From assembly GCF_027111255.2 (NCBI RefSeq), contig NZ_CP114285.2, positions 4,774,001 to 4,838,000 of the forward strand: a stretch of DNA of 64,000 nucleotides. The letters are read 5' to 3'. Both the position numbers and the translations under genes were made by a program. This stretch comes from Flavobacterium flavigenum. GTDB lineage: Bacteria; Bacteroidota; Bacteroidia; Flavobacteriales; Flavobacteriaceae. This document shows positions 44,042 through 53,197 of the stretch, in pieces. A model generated the notes under the pieces. That model was not told the origin of the DNA. It worked only from the letters and a program-made list of their open reading frames with translations, and searched no databases. Position 1 is the first letter of the stretch. Each line of letters starts with the position of its first letter.

Positions 44042-44606
44042 ATTTTCTAATTTGCTTTTTGATTAGATAATATATCCAGACAAATAACAAAAAGAAAATA
44101 ATCTTCATTAATAAAGCCATAAAATAGTTTGGCGGATAAATCCCTATATCATTATGCATTGTCCAGGAACTTGGTAAATAATCACGATGAAAAGTAATAA
44201 TTAATATCACAAATCGCTCAATTGAAATAATCAGCAAAAAGCTAAACACAATTCTTAAAAAGACATTTTTGTAGATTTTTCTAAATCGCAGAAGCTGTGT
44301 TATCGTAAACCATAAAATGGGCTGTAGCCAAAATCCAATTGCATATTTTCCAAAGATTCTTTGTAGCATATAGCTTTTTTCTTCAGGATTGCTTTCGGCA
44401 TAAAAAACAATTGTGCCAATAATCCACACAAGAAAGTAAACGATTCCAATAAAGGAAATAAACTGAACAGCTTCTTCATCTGTTTTATATAATTGTGGTT
44501 TCTTCACAAAAACAGATAGCAATAAATAGAGTAGTGTATATAAGCCAAAAGCTGTAAAAAAGTCTATTGTTATGATTTGAAGAAGTAATAGGATGTTTTC
44601 TTTCAT
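44022..44606 (-). CDS. Unrecognised four-to-five-helix membrane protein
   Basis: A 194-residue inner-membrane protein with hydrophobic segments at about 5-30, 50-75, 90-110, 115-140 and 160-185, and a basic C-terminus (KKQIRKFTSNPS). I do not recognise the family. The last 20 bases overlap the end of the converging cupin gene. It seems to be transcribed alone. Confidence 0.7.
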   Translation of the reverse strand: MKENILLLLQIITIDFFTAFGLYTLLYLLLSVFVKKPQLYKTDEEAVQFISFIGIVYFLVWIIGTIVFYAESNPEEKSYMLQRIFGKYAIGFWLQPILWFTITQLLRFRKIYKNVFLRIVFSFLLIISIERFVILIITFHRDYLPSSWTMHNDIGIYPPNYFMALLMKIIFFLLFVWIYYLIKKQIRKFTSNPS

Positions 44607-44621
44607 GTATTTTATAGACTG

Positions 44622-45035
44622 TTAATCGAAGTATGCAATTAATTCTTTATCCTCATCAACAATATGATCTGTGATATGAAATACTTCCTGAATCCATGGA
44701 TGTTCTAATGCATCTTTTCTGTCTAAAATCTTTTCAAGTATTTCATGTTGCCATGGTGATTCCTCTTTGTCCATTAAGCCTATCTGAAAATATGTCTCGT
44801 CCAGCTATATTCTAAATGGAAACGAAAACCTGTTTTTAGGCTCTTCATCTGTCCCCCAATCGCCAATGCTAATTAATCCAAGTGCATATTTGTCTTCGTG
44901 TCCCTTTGTGAATTTTAAATAATAAATAGCAAATGCATCTTCATCTTTATAAACAAATCGGGTTAATTTAACTGTTTCATTTTCGCAACAGTCACAAAGT
45001 TCTATAATTGGTTCTTCAAATTCGATTCGGATCAT
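44622..45035 (-). pseudogene. Small unrecognised gene split by an in-frame TAG
   Basis: The frame opens at 45035 and runs 76 codons (IELCDCCENETVKLTRFVY, ISIGDWGTDEEPKNRFSFPF) to a TAG at 44805-44807. It then continues in the same frame for another 60 codons (LDETYFQIGLMDKEESPWQ, EVFHITDHIVDEDKELIAYF) to a TAA. Both halves have coding character, and the second matches the acidic style of the first, so a single nonsense mutation (or sequencing error) is the best reading. The N-terminal CDCCEN cluster could bind metal. The family is unknown. Confidence 0.7.
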
Positions 45036-45060
45036 TAGAATGTTTTACAATTTGTAGTTT

Positions 45061-45068
45061 CAAATGTA
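45061..45068 (-). promoter_or_regulatory. Bacteroidota -7 box (TACATTTG)
   Basis: TACATTTG on the minus strand, 25 bases upstream of the ATG at 45035, fits TAnnTTTG. It would drive the TAG-split gene. Confidence 0.45.
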
Positions 45069-45111
45069 TGGATTTTGGATTGAGGATTCATACATTTTAT
45101 AATGTGAGTTA

Positions 45112-46035
45112 TTATTTCATTCCTTTAACATTCATCTCTAACGTGTAAACACTTTTACCCGCAGTAATAAATAAGGTTTTGAATTTTTTTCCTCCAAAAC
45201 ATACATTCGCAGTCCACGGTTCATTTACATCAATATGAGCAATTTTTTCCCCTTTTGGATTAAAAATTGAAACACCTTTTCCGGTCATGTAGATATTTCC
45301 GGATTCGTCCATAGTCATTCCATCTGAACCCGATTCGGTAAAAAGTGTTTTTTCAACCAAAGAACCGTCATTATTGATTGTATAAGAGTAGGTTTTGTTT
45401 GCTTCAATATCCGCAACGTATAAAATTTTTCCATCCGAAGTTCCAATAATGCCATTGGGTTTTATCAGGTCGCTGGCAACGTTGGTAATTTTAGTTTTAT
45501 CAGGAGATAAATAATAAACACATTCTTTTTCTATCTCTTTGGAAGTATGTTTCCAGTACTCTCTTTTGTAAAATGGATCGGTGAAATAAATCCCGCCTTT
45601 CGGGTCAACCCAAAGATCATTCGGGCCGTTCAGTCTTTTGCCTTCAAAATCATTTACCAATACCGTAACTTTTTTGTTGGGATCGATTTTCCAGATTTCA
45701 TTTTTTTCATCGGCGCAGGCCAGAAGATTTCCTTCGCTATCAAAATACAAGCCGTTGGCTCTTCCTGCATTTTCCATATAAACAGAAAGCAAACCATCAA
45801 CCGACCATTTCATGATTCGGTTATTAGGCTGATCGGTAAAATAAATATTGCCGTTTTTATCTGCAGCAGGCCCTTCCGTAAAACTGTATTGATCTGATAA
45901 TTTTTTAAGGACAGCATCCTTTGCTATTAAGTTGTGACTTTGATTTTCTGACATCTGAGGATAGATAAAATTTGTAAAGGTGAAAGCGATAACAAAGAAG
46001 AGGAGTACTTTTATTTTAAGTTTGGACTGATTCAT
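45112..46035 (-). CDS. Exported SMP-30/gluconolactonase-family protein
   Basis: A 307-residue six-bladed beta-propeller protein with an N-terminal signal (KVLLFFVIAFTFTNFIYPQ). Family features are FTEGPAADKNGNIYFTDQPNNRI, LNGPNDLWVDPKGGIYFTDP (the Asn-Asp metal site) and KPNGIIGTSDGKILYVADI. These enzymes hydrolyse sugar lactones such as gluconolactone. A gluconate permease, kinase and 6-phosphogluconate dehydrogenase lie within 6 kb, so secreted lactone cleavage feeding gluconate uptake is plausible. Substrate is inferred. Confidence 0.85.
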   Translation of the reverse strand: MNQSKLKIKVLLFFVIAFTFTNFIYPQMSENQSHNLIAKDAVLKKLSDQYSFTEGPAADKNGNIYFTDQPNNRIMKWSVDGLLSVYMENAGRANGLYFDSEGNLLACADEKNEIWKIDPNKKVTVLVNDFEGKRLNGPNDLWVDPKGGIYFTDPFYKREYWKHTSKEIEKECVYYLSPDKTKITNVASDLIKPNGIIGTSDGKILYVADIEANKTYSYTINNDGSLVEKTLFTESGSDGMTMDESGNIYMTGKGVSIFNPKGEKIAHIDVNEPWTANVCFGGKKFKTLFITAGKSVYTLEMNVKGMK

Positions 46036-46054
46036 AATGGAATGTTTAATAATT

Positions 46055-46354
46055 TTAAGGATTGTATTTTTTTATAAACTCCTTTGCATCACTTAGATTC
46101 TTAGGATAATTTACTTTCAAATAGATACCTTTTTCTATTTGTTCATAAACTGCATGAAATTTAAAACCATTTTCAACTAATAGTTTTACCATTTCCCAAC
46201 TTTTTATTTCAGATTTTTTAGGAGGTTTGAATTTATGATTTACCAGAGTCATTTTTTTACCACATTGCGGGCAATTAGATTCTACTTGATTTTTATAATC
46301 ATTTCCTTTACTGTATGAAGTTCTGCATTCTAAACAGATATTTTTATATCCCAT
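46055..46354 (-). CDS. Small zinc-ribbon protein
   Basis: A 99-residue protein with an N-terminal zinc ribbon: a CLEC knuckle (residues about 7-10) and a CPQCG knuckle (about 31-35). A basic linker (KFKPPKKSEIKSW) and a helical part follow. Family not recognised. It lies 19 bases before the lactonase gene on the same strand, possibly co-transcribed. Confidence 0.65.
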   Translation of the reverse strand: MGYKNICLECRTSYSKGNDYKNQVESNCPQCGKKMTLVNHKFKPPKKSEIKSWEMVKLLVENGFKFHAVYEQIEKGIYLKVNYPKNLSDAKEFIKKYNP

Positions 46355-46559
46355 TTTTCAATTATAGAATTTGTAAATGATTTAGTGATTTTGATTGATA
46401 GATTATTGCTACGTCTCCGCGATATAGGCGGTTGGAGTTAATAAATTACTTGTTTCTGTTATTACATTTTTCTGTGGATAGGTACTATAATTCAATTAAG
46501 TCCATTGTCCAACTTACTTGTATCGTATGTTGGCGGATCGGCAAATAATTTATTGTTAC

Positions 46560-47384
46560 TTAGAATTCCACTTTTATAGTTTTTCCATCTACAAACTTCC
46601 CGTTTGAAATTGTAATTTTTAGTTTTTGCTGTTCTGTAAATCCAATTGTTTCCCCATCCTTTAAAGTAACATCAGAAACTAAAATGTAATTTACTAAATT
46701 TAACATCATATCGTTTATTTCCTCAATAGAATGTTCTGTATCTAAAATTTCGATTTCTGTTTTACTGAAATCAGCAAGACCATAAGTATACATTGAATTT
46801 TTTCCATTCTCTGTTCTTATTCCAAAATATATCCAATTATATAAAGGTAAACCATCATCACTCATATCTTTAGTTTGTGATTGATAGAAATCTTTTTTTA
46901 ATAAAAGAGATCTTCCTCCAATGTAAATACCAATTGATTTACTATTATTCAAAATAGATGATGCAATTTTATTGTAAAGAAAGTTTTCTTTAACTGGATT
47001 TTTGCCAGCATTCATAATTGACAAAATTATATGACCTTTATGTTTAGTTGCTTCTTCTTTTCCGTTTTTCCAGAAGTAATTGTATTCAGCAGTTGTACCA
47101 ATTTCGTCTCCAGGAATTGCAACATCCATATTTGCTATTGCAATTTGATAACCATTAATCTCTAAAACGGAGGTTTCATTGTTTGAGTCTTTATCATTAA
47201 CTTTTAATTTCCATTTTTCTCTTAATTCTGAAACTACTTTGTTAATATCCATAGAATTAGGTTCTTCTAAAAGTATCATTCCTAAAATATTTTTAGTTTC
47301 TTCAACTTTTTTCTCTTTCTTAAAAAAACTAAATAATCCCATAATTATGATTGCAATAAAAATTAATAATAATATTTTCTTCAC
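46560..47384 (-). CDS. DUF4261-like membrane-anchored protein
   Basis: A 274-residue protein with one N-terminal helix (KKILLLIFIAIIIMGLFSF) and a soluble domain resembling DUF4261. GMILLEEPNSMDINKVVSEL opens the domain, HIILSIMNAGKN lies in the middle, and SIGIYIGGRSLLLKKDFY is typical of the family. Function is unknown. It probably faces the cytoplasm or periplasm as an anchored protein. It stands alone between a 205-base gap and a 340-base gap. Confidence 0.6.
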   Translation of the reverse strand: MKKILLLIFIAIIIMGLFSFFKKEKKVEETKNILGMILLEEPNSMDINKVVSELREKWKLKVNDKDSNNETSVLEINGYQIAIANMDVAIPGDEIGTTAEYNYFWKNGKEEATKHKGHIILSIMNAGKNPVKENFLYNKIASSILNNSKSIGIYIGGRSLLLKKDFYQSQTKDMSDDGLPLYNWIYFGIRTENGKNSMYTYGLADFSKTEIEILDTEHSIEEINDMMLNLVNYILVSDVTLKDGETIGFTEQQKLKITISNGKFVDGKTIKVEF

Positions 47385-47724
47385 TTTATTTTTGGTGTTT
47401 TTTTTATTTTTCGTTATCTGAATTCCTGTCTGCCAATTTATTTATAATGCCACAAAATGGCTAAAAGTAATTTGTAATAAGCTGGCTTTATGATATAAAG
47501 TATTCCAAATGTCTGCGCTAAAATAATTCTTTTTTGTTAATCGGCTAGGTGATTTTTTTATGAATGATTTCTATGTTAATCGAAATAGAATCGCATAATA
47601 AATTTATAGCAAATCACATTATTTAACACATTTCTCTCAAAACCTCAAAAATTAAAATCCCAAATAACAACCCATAATGAATTGAAAGTAATATTTTTAC
47701 GAAACAAATACAAAAACCACACAC
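47385..47724. other. 340-base divergent gap with a -7-like box
   Basis: AT-rich DNA between diverging genes. TATTTTTA at about 47690, some 30 bases before the 6-phosphogluconate dehydrogenase ATG, resembles the Bacteroidota -7 box with the last G changed to A. The same TATTTTTACGA string occurs before the cupin gene. No gene or hairpin was found in the rest. Confidence 0.4.
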
Positions 47725-48624
47725 ATGCAAGTAGGAATAATAGGACTAGGAAAAATGGGATTCAATCTCGCCTTGAATTTAAAACGAAACAATTATGAGG
47801 TAGTAGCGCAGGATGTCAACACCGATTTTGTTTCAAAAATAGGCGAGGAGGGAATCGAAACAGCCTATACTGTTGAAGAACTTTGCCAAAAACTAACAGG
47901 CAGAAGAGTCATCTGGCTTATGGTTCCGGCGGGCGAAATCGTAGATGCTGTTCTTGTTTCATTATTGCCTTATTTGTCCAAAAATGATATTATTATCGAT
48001 GGCGGAAATTCGAATTACAACGATTCAAAACGCCGTTATGCCCAGCTAAAAGAAAATGGAATTGATTTTCTGGATTGCGGGACTTCAGGCGGAACTTCGG
48101 GGGCTTTAAACGGCGCGTGTACGATGATTGGCGGTGATGCTGCCGTATTCGATTATGTCGCACAAGTTTTTAAAGATATTTCGGTTGAAAACGGATTTTT
48201 GTACACAGGAGCTGCCGGAAGCGGTCATTTTACCAAAATGGTCCATAACGGTATCGAATACGGGATGATGCAGTCGATAGCCGAAGGATTTGAGGTTTTT
48301 GAGCATTCCGAATTTGATATCGATTTTCAAAAAACGGCCAAACTCTTCAATCACGGTTCTGTAGTGCGCAGCTGGCTGATGGAACTCACCGAAAATGCTT
48401 TTTCAAAAGATGCCAGATTAGACGGAATAAAAGGAATCATGCATTCTTCGGGCGAAGGAAAATGGACACTCGAAACCGCTTTGGATTTAGGCGTTCCAAC
48501 TCCGGTAATTGCCCTTTCGATTATGATGCGTTACCGATCTCAAATGTCAGATACGTTTTCAGGAAAAGTGGTGGCGGCACTTCGAAACGAGTTTGGAGGT
48601 CATGCTGTTGAGAAAAGCGAATAA
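47725..48624 (+). CDS. gnd: 6-phosphogluconate dehydrogenase (short, NAD-type)
   Basis: A 299-residue enzyme that oxidatively decarboxylates 6-phosphogluconate to ribulose 5-phosphate. The Rossmann start is QVGIIGLGKMGFNLALNL, and IIDGGNSNYNDSKRR and FLDCGTSGGTSGALNG are family motifs. The catalytic Lys is in GSGHFTKMVHNGIEYGMMQ. It is of the short form (about 300 residues) that often prefers NAD, rather than the 470-residue NADP form. It begins the gluconate gene group, followed by a permease and a kinase. Confidence 0.93.
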   Translation: MQVGIIGLGKMGFNLALNLKRNNYEVVAQDVNTDFVSKIGEEGIETAYTVEELCQKLTGRRVIWLMVPAGEIVDAVLVSLLPYLSKNDIIIDGGNSNYNDSKRRYAQLKENGIDFLDCGTSGGTSGALNGACTMIGGDAAVFDYVAQVFKDISVENGFLYTGAAGSGHFTKMVHNGIEYGMMQSIAEGFEVFEHSEFDIDFQKTAKLFNHGSVVRSWLMELTENAFSKDARLDGIKGIMHSSGEGKWTLETALDLGVPTPVIALSIMMRYRSQMSDTFSGKVVAALRNEFGGHAVEKSE

Positions 48625-48640
48625 TTAGGTGCAATGTTTT

Positions 48641-48872
48641 TTTAAACACATAGAACAAACATAGGTTTTTCTTTTTCTTTAAGAATACAAAAGAGAAATT
48701 CATCTCTCAGAACATAGCTATTCGTTTTTTAAATGAGTGAAGCACTTTTGAAACACTTTGGAATTTATGTTTCATCTGTTAAAAAAAACTACACACAAGG
48801 TAGAATATGTGTTTTTAAATAAGTGAAACGCCTATAAATAAGCATAAAAGTCTATGTCTCTATGTGTTTAAA
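48641..48872. repeat. 13-bp inverted repeat enclosing about 205 bases before the permease
   Basis: TTTAAACACATAG at 48641-48653 is repeated exactly as its reverse complement at 48860-48872. A partial extension (ACATAG) continues both arms. The inside has diverged internal repeats (AATGAGTGAAG..., AATAAGTGAAACG) and no gene. It interrupts the 6-phosphogluconate dehydrogenase and permease genes and looks like a small mobile or dispersed repeat. Confidence 0.6.
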
Positions 48873-48917
48873 TAATACCCAATGAGTAATAATTAGTCAT
48901 TAATCATTTCGAAATCT

Positions 48918-50237
48918 ATGTCATTACTGATTCTGATTGCCAGTATTCTTTTATTACTAATCCTGATTTCAGGGGTGAAACTCAATGCTTTTATTGCCTT
49001 AGTTATTTCCGCTTTTTTTGTGGGAATTGCAAAAGAAATGCCTTTTCAGGATTTGATTAATTCCATTCAGCAGGGCGTTGGAAGTACATTGGGTTCTTTG
49101 ATTTTGATAATTGCTTTTGGTGTTGTATTAGGAAATCTGCTTTCAGACAGTGGGGCTGCTCAGCGAATCAGTTCGGTTATGATTCGTTCTTTTGGGGTCA
49201 GGCATATCAAATGGGCGATGGTGATTACGGGTTTTTCAGTAGGGATTTCAATGTTTTACAATGCCGGTTTCATCATTTTGATTCCGATGGTTTTTGCTGT
49301 TGCGAAAAGTACTAAACAGCCGATTATTTATCTTGGAATAGCGATGGCTTCGGCACTTTCGATCACGCACGGTTTTTTGCCGCCACATCCCGGACCGACA
49401 GCTATTGCTGTAATTTTTAAAGCAAATATTGGTAAAACTCTTTTATACGGACTTTTGGTTGCTATTCCTTCGCTTTTTGCCGCCGGAATAGTGTTTCCTG
49501 AGTTTATTAAAAAAATCAATGCTTTTCCGCCAAAAGGTTTATTCGAAAGCAAAACGTTTACAGAAGTTGAGATGCCTTCTTTCGGAATTAGTATTTTAAC
49601 AGCATTGATACCGGTTTTTTTAATGGGAATGGCGACCTTTAGTGAATTGGCTTTGCCGGAAGAAAATGCATTGCGTTCTGTTTTGCTTTTTATAGGAAAC
49701 CCAACTACTTCGATGCTGATTGCGGTGCTTTTTGCGGTATTTTCATTAGGTATTTTTCGCGGAAGAAAAATGCAGGATATCATGGATAAATCGGGCAGTG
49801 CTATGAGTTCTGCCACTATGATTATTCTGATTATTGGAGCAGGAGGCGCTTTTAAACAAGTATTGATCGATAGCGGAATGGGGACAGATTTAAGTCAGTT
49901 TTTCGAAAAATCATCGCTTTCTCCACTGGTTTTAGGCTGGCTGATTGCAACAATAATCAGGATTGCCTTAGGTTCTGCCACGGTTGCGGGATTAACAGCA
50001 GCAGGAATTGTACAGCCTTTGGTAGTTGCTTCTGGTGTAAGTCCGGAATTGATGGTGCTTTCCATTGGAGCCGGAAGTTTGATGTGTTCCCACGTCAACG
50101 ATACCGGATTCTGGATGTTCAAAGAATATTTCGGAATCAGCGTTTCAGATACTTTTAAAACCTGGACGGTAATGGAAACCATTATTGGTGTAATGGGATT
50201 AATAGGAGTTTTATTGCTTAATTTATTGATCAAATAA
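48918..50237 (+). CDS. gntT: Gluconate:H+ symporter (GntP family)
   Basis: A 439-residue membrane transporter with about 12 helices. The segments ALSITHGFLPPHPGPTAIAV and VLGNLLSDSGAAQRIS are typical of the GntP family, which takes up gluconate and related sugar acids with protons. Length is normal. Its stop overlaps the ATG of the gluconokinase gene by one base (TAATG), so the two are translationally coupled. Whether gluconate or another aldonate is preferred is inferred from the kinase and dehydrogenase beside it. Confidence 0.92.
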   Translation: MSLLILIASILLLLILISGVKLNAFIALVISAFFVGIAKEMPFQDLINSIQQGVGSTLGSLILIIAFGVVLGNLLSDSGAAQRISSVMIRSFGVRHIKWAMVITGFSVGISMFYNAGFIILIPMVFAVAKSTKQPIIYLGIAMASALSITHGFLPPHPGPTAIAVIFKANIGKTLLYGLLVAIPSLFAAGIVFPEFIKKINAFPPKGLFESKTFTEVEMPSFGISILTALIPVFLMGMATFSELALPEENALRSVLLFIGNPTTSMLIAVLFAVFSLGIFRGRKMQDIMDKSGSAMSSATMIILIIGAGGAFKQVLIDSGMGTDLSQFFEKSSLSPLVLGWLIATIIRIALGSATVAGLTAAGIVQPLVVASGVSPELMVLSIGAGSLMCSHVNDTGFWMFKEYFGISVSDTFKTWTVMETIIGVMGLIGVLLLNLLIK

Positions 50238-51655
50238 TGGAATCACTTTATATAGGAATCGATATTGGAACCACAGCTACAAAAGCAATTTGTTTTGACG
50301 TACACGGAAATGTAATAAGGCAGGTTTCGCATTCGTATGCTATGTACCATCCAAAACCCAATTGGAGTATTCAGAATCCGCAGGAAATTTTGGAGACCGT
50401 TTTAAATTGTATTAAAGAAATAACAAAAGACATTCGGCCGGAGTTTATCAGTTTCAGTTCGGCGATGCAGAGTATTATTGCTATTGATGAAACCGGAAAA
50501 ACATTGATTGAAGCTATTTTATGGGCAGATAACAGAGCCATTGAAATTGCTGAGGAGTTGAAAAATTCAGAAAAGGGTAAACAATTTTATCAGAAAACGG
50601 GAATTCCGATTCATCCTTTTTCTCCCATGACTAAAATAGCCTGGTTGAAGGAATTTGACTCAGCTATTTTTTTGAAAACGTATAAGTTCATTAGTATTAA
50701 AGAATATGTCTGGCATCATCTGACAGGGGAATATTGCACAGATACTTCCATGGCTTCCGGAACCGGATTATTGAATATCCATACTTTACAATGGGATGAT
50801 GAAGTGCTTGATTTTTTAAACATAAAAAAGGAACAATTATCTGCCGTTTGTAAAGTAACGCATCAACGCAAAGGCATTTCAGATGATTTTCTGTATATCA
50901 TTGGAGGAGGAGACGGTGCTTTGGCCAATCTGGGAACCGGCGCAATGAATAAAAATTGTATGGCGCTGACTATTGGTACCAGTGGTGCAGTACGATTGCC
51001 AATTTCTGAACCGTATCTGGATGATCAGATGCGAACACAATGTTATCATTTGGTGGAAGACCAATATCTTACTTTGGGTGCAGTAAACAACGGCGCTGTT
51101 ATTTTGCAATGGCTAAAAGAAACGTTGTTAAAAACTGACCAGTCTTTTGAAGTTCTTTTTGCAGCAGCAGAAAAAATTTCTGCCGGTTCTGAAGGCTTGC
51201 TTTTTGTACCTTATTTATTGGGTGAAAGAGCACCAATCTGGGATGCATCAGCGCAAGGCTCTCTTTTAGGAATGCAGATTACGCATACACAAGCACATTT
51301 GGTGAGAGCTACGCTGGAAGGTATTTTGTTTGGATTATTTCAAATTACAGAAATTTTACTTCCCAATCCCGAAAAAAGAAAACATATCAAAGTGATGGCC
51401 AGTGGCGGATTCGGTAAAAGTGAACTTTGGCTTCAAATGGTTGCTGATATTTTTAAGATGACTGTAGAAACCTCACAAACTATTGAAGGTTCTGCCTGGG
51501 GGGCTGTTTTGATTGGGATGAAGTCTTTGGGAATTGAGGTAAGTAACGAAAACAAAACCGGAAAAATATTTTTTCCTAATACTGCAAATAAAAAGGTGTA
51601 TGAAGAGGCTTTTGGTAAGTTTAAGAAGGTGTATCCTGTGTTGAAGGATTTGTAG
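50237..51655 (+). CDS. gntK: Gluconokinase (FGGY family)
   Basis: A 472-residue sugar kinase of the FGGY family. The phosphate-binding start is YIGIDIGTTATKAICFD. LWADNRAIEIAEEL and a Gly-rich segment (IGGGDGALANLGTGA) follow, and the catalytic region VPYLLGERAPIWDASAQG closes the domain. Together with GntP and 6-phosphogluconate dehydrogenase it makes a complete route from gluconate to ribulose 5-phosphate. The phosphorylated sugar is inferred from context. No GntR regulator was seen next to it. Confidence 0.9.
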   Translation: MESLYIGIDIGTTATKAICFDVHGNVIRQVSHSYAMYHPKPNWSIQNPQEILETVLNCIKEITKDIRPEFISFSSAMQSIIAIDETGKTLIEAILWADNRAIEIAEELKNSEKGKQFYQKTGIPIHPFSPMTKIAWLKEFDSAIFLKTYKFISIKEYVWHHLTGEYCTDTSMASGTGLLNIHTLQWDDEVLDFLNIKKEQLSAVCKVTHQRKGISDDFLYIIGGGDGALANLGTGAMNKNCMALTIGTSGAVRLPISEPYLDDQMRTQCYHLVEDQYLTLGAVNNGAVILQWLKETLLKTDQSFEVLFAAAEKISAGSEGLLFVPYLLGERAPIWDASAQGSLLGMQITHTQAHLVRATLEGILFGLFQITEILLPNPEKRKHIKVMASGGFGKSELWLQMVADIFKMTVETSQTIEGSAWGAVLIGMKSLGIEVSNENKTGKIFFPNTANKKVYEEAFGKFKKVYPVLKDL

Positions 51656-51726
51656 TGATTTTCAAATATATTAATTTGAATACATAGAAAAGTCGTTACT
51701 ATTTAATTCAAAAAAAATACACATAA

Positions 51727-52233
51727 ATGACGAGAGAAAAATTTATAGAAAACTTCAAACTTTTATTAGTTCATCTTCATGATCTAACTGAAGAGTTTTG
51801 TTTCAATGAAATTTCTAAAAACTACAAATTTGTTTTAGAACCAAGTGGAAGAAATTCAAGTGAACATTTAACGAAAGATGAAAATGAATATTTAAAAACA
51901 TGGAATGAATTAGAAAATAGAGAAATCTCTTTTGATCAGGTTGCTGAATTGCTTTATAAAAATGGGAAAACTCCAAAATGGGCAGATTGCAACATCGAAT
52001 TATCAAGTTTAGACAAAACGGTTGTAAAAATATTTTTTAGTCGTCAATTTAAAGACGAATCAGAAATTTATTATTTAGAAAAAGGAACAGGCCCATTTAA
52101 AGCTGTAGTAAATATTCCATATAAAAATATTGAAAATCCTGATGAAAAATTTGATGTGAATTGGAAAGCCAATCTTGAAAAAAGTAAAACAAAAAATATA
52201 TTCTCTAAACTAAAATATTTATGGTTTAAATAG
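51727..52233 (+). CDS. Unrecognised 168-residue protein
   Basis: A soluble, charged protein without signal or membrane segment. It has an N-terminal helix (TREKFIENFKLLLVHLHDL), a central part (NGKTPKWADCNIELSSLDKT) and a Pro/Lys-rich tail (KSKTKNIFSKLKYLWFK). PKWADCNIE may mark a small conserved protein family, but I cannot name it. It stands alone between gluconokinase and the converging YiiX-like gene. Confidence 0.65.
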   Translation: MTREKFIENFKLLLVHLHDLTEEFCFNEISKNYKFVLEPSGRNSSEHLTKDENEYLKTWNELENREISFDQVAELLYKNGKTPKWADCNIELSSLDKTVVKIFFSRQFKDESEIYYLEKGTGPFKAVVNIPYKNIENPDEKFDVNWKANLEKSKTKNIFSKLKYLWFK

Positions 52234-52314
52234 AAACTATCAATAAAACCATTAATCATTTTGAGTTTAAGTTAATTCTTTTTGTAGGATGTTCTTAGGA
52301 GATATTTGTACAGT

Positions 52315-52998
52315 TTAATAAGTATCAACCACAGTTACCAATAAATCAGAGTCTGCCAAATTAGAAGGAGAAATCACTTTTTCTTCCAGTGGTATGTCAT
52401 TGCCATATCTTTCTTTCAGAATTTTTTGAACCCTTTCGTCTGTTAGATTGAAATCTTTCAGTTGCTGAAGTTTCGATAATTCAATATTAGCTCCGTTTTT
52501 GTAAATTTTCCAGATTAATTCTGAGCAATAAATTCGGGTGTTCGTCCATTCAAAAAAGGCATCGTACTCTTTACCCATAAATTGCTGGCTGTAGTCTTTC
52601 ATTTTTTGCATCGTATCCGAAGTCAGTATTTTATCAGCATTTTTTACTCTTTTTACCACATAATTTTTATTCTTTCCATGCGCAATCCAATCATCCAAAG
52701 GAGTCAGTTTTACGGGCTGAACAGCTTCAAAAACAAATAAGCTTCCGTTAATTTTATAAATGATTCCGCAATGTGAAAACTTCGAATTGGTTGCAATTCG
52801 TACCGCCTCACACTGAGGAGATTCAGAAGTTTGAAAAATAATATCGCCATCCTGAATTTTGTCAGGTAAACTTGTTACTCCTTTTGTTTTGGATGCCAAA
52901 AACGGATTGACTGGAAAAACCTGCATCGTTACATACAGCGCGCAACAAAAGCTTAGTAAAAAGGTAATGGCGGGTAAGAGGTATTTTTTCTTTTTCAT
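52315..52998 (-). CDS. YiiX/YebB-like (permuted NlpC/P60) cysteine hydrolase
   Basis: A 227-residue exported or membrane-anchored protein with an N-terminal hydrophobic signal (about 5-25). The catalytic-fold order is permuted relative to NlpC/P60: DKIQDGDIIFQTS, then the His in NSKFSHCGIIYK, and the Cys in RIYCSELIWKIYKNG. Members of this group hydrolyse amide bonds, possibly in peptidoglycan or lipids. The substrate is unknown. It is a single gene. Confidence 0.83.
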   Translation of the reverse strand: MKKKKYLLPAITFLLSFCCALYVTMQVFPVNPFLASKTKGVTSLPDKIQDGDIIFQTSESPQCEAVRIATNSKFSHCGIIYKINGSLFVFEAVQPVKLTPLDDWIAHGKNKNYVVKRVKNADKILTSDTMQKMKDYSQQFMGKEYDAFFEWTNTRIYCSELIWKIYKNGANIELSKLQQLKDFNLTDERVQKILKERYGNDIPLEEKVISPSNLADSDLLVTVVDTY

Positions 52999-53197
52999 TT
53001 TAAATTTTAAAGCTTAAAAGTATTATTTATTTTGTACAGATCAGCAATTATTGAAATGAAACTTGATGGATAAATATTGAATAAAAGTAATGTAACGTTT
53101 TAGTTTGTTTTGTGAAATTATTCTAAGTATATCCTTTCAAAAGTATTAATTCCTTATATTTAGGCTGAACATTTTTTTAATTCAATAATTTGTATAT

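Noticed and set aside
46355..46559. Possible remnant gene in the gap before the zinc-ribbon gene
   Set aside because: No frame of length or recognisable motif was found on either strand.
49328..50233. Two long minus-strand frames opposite the gluconate permease
   Set aside because: They lie fully inside a clear GntP gene and show only shadow composition.
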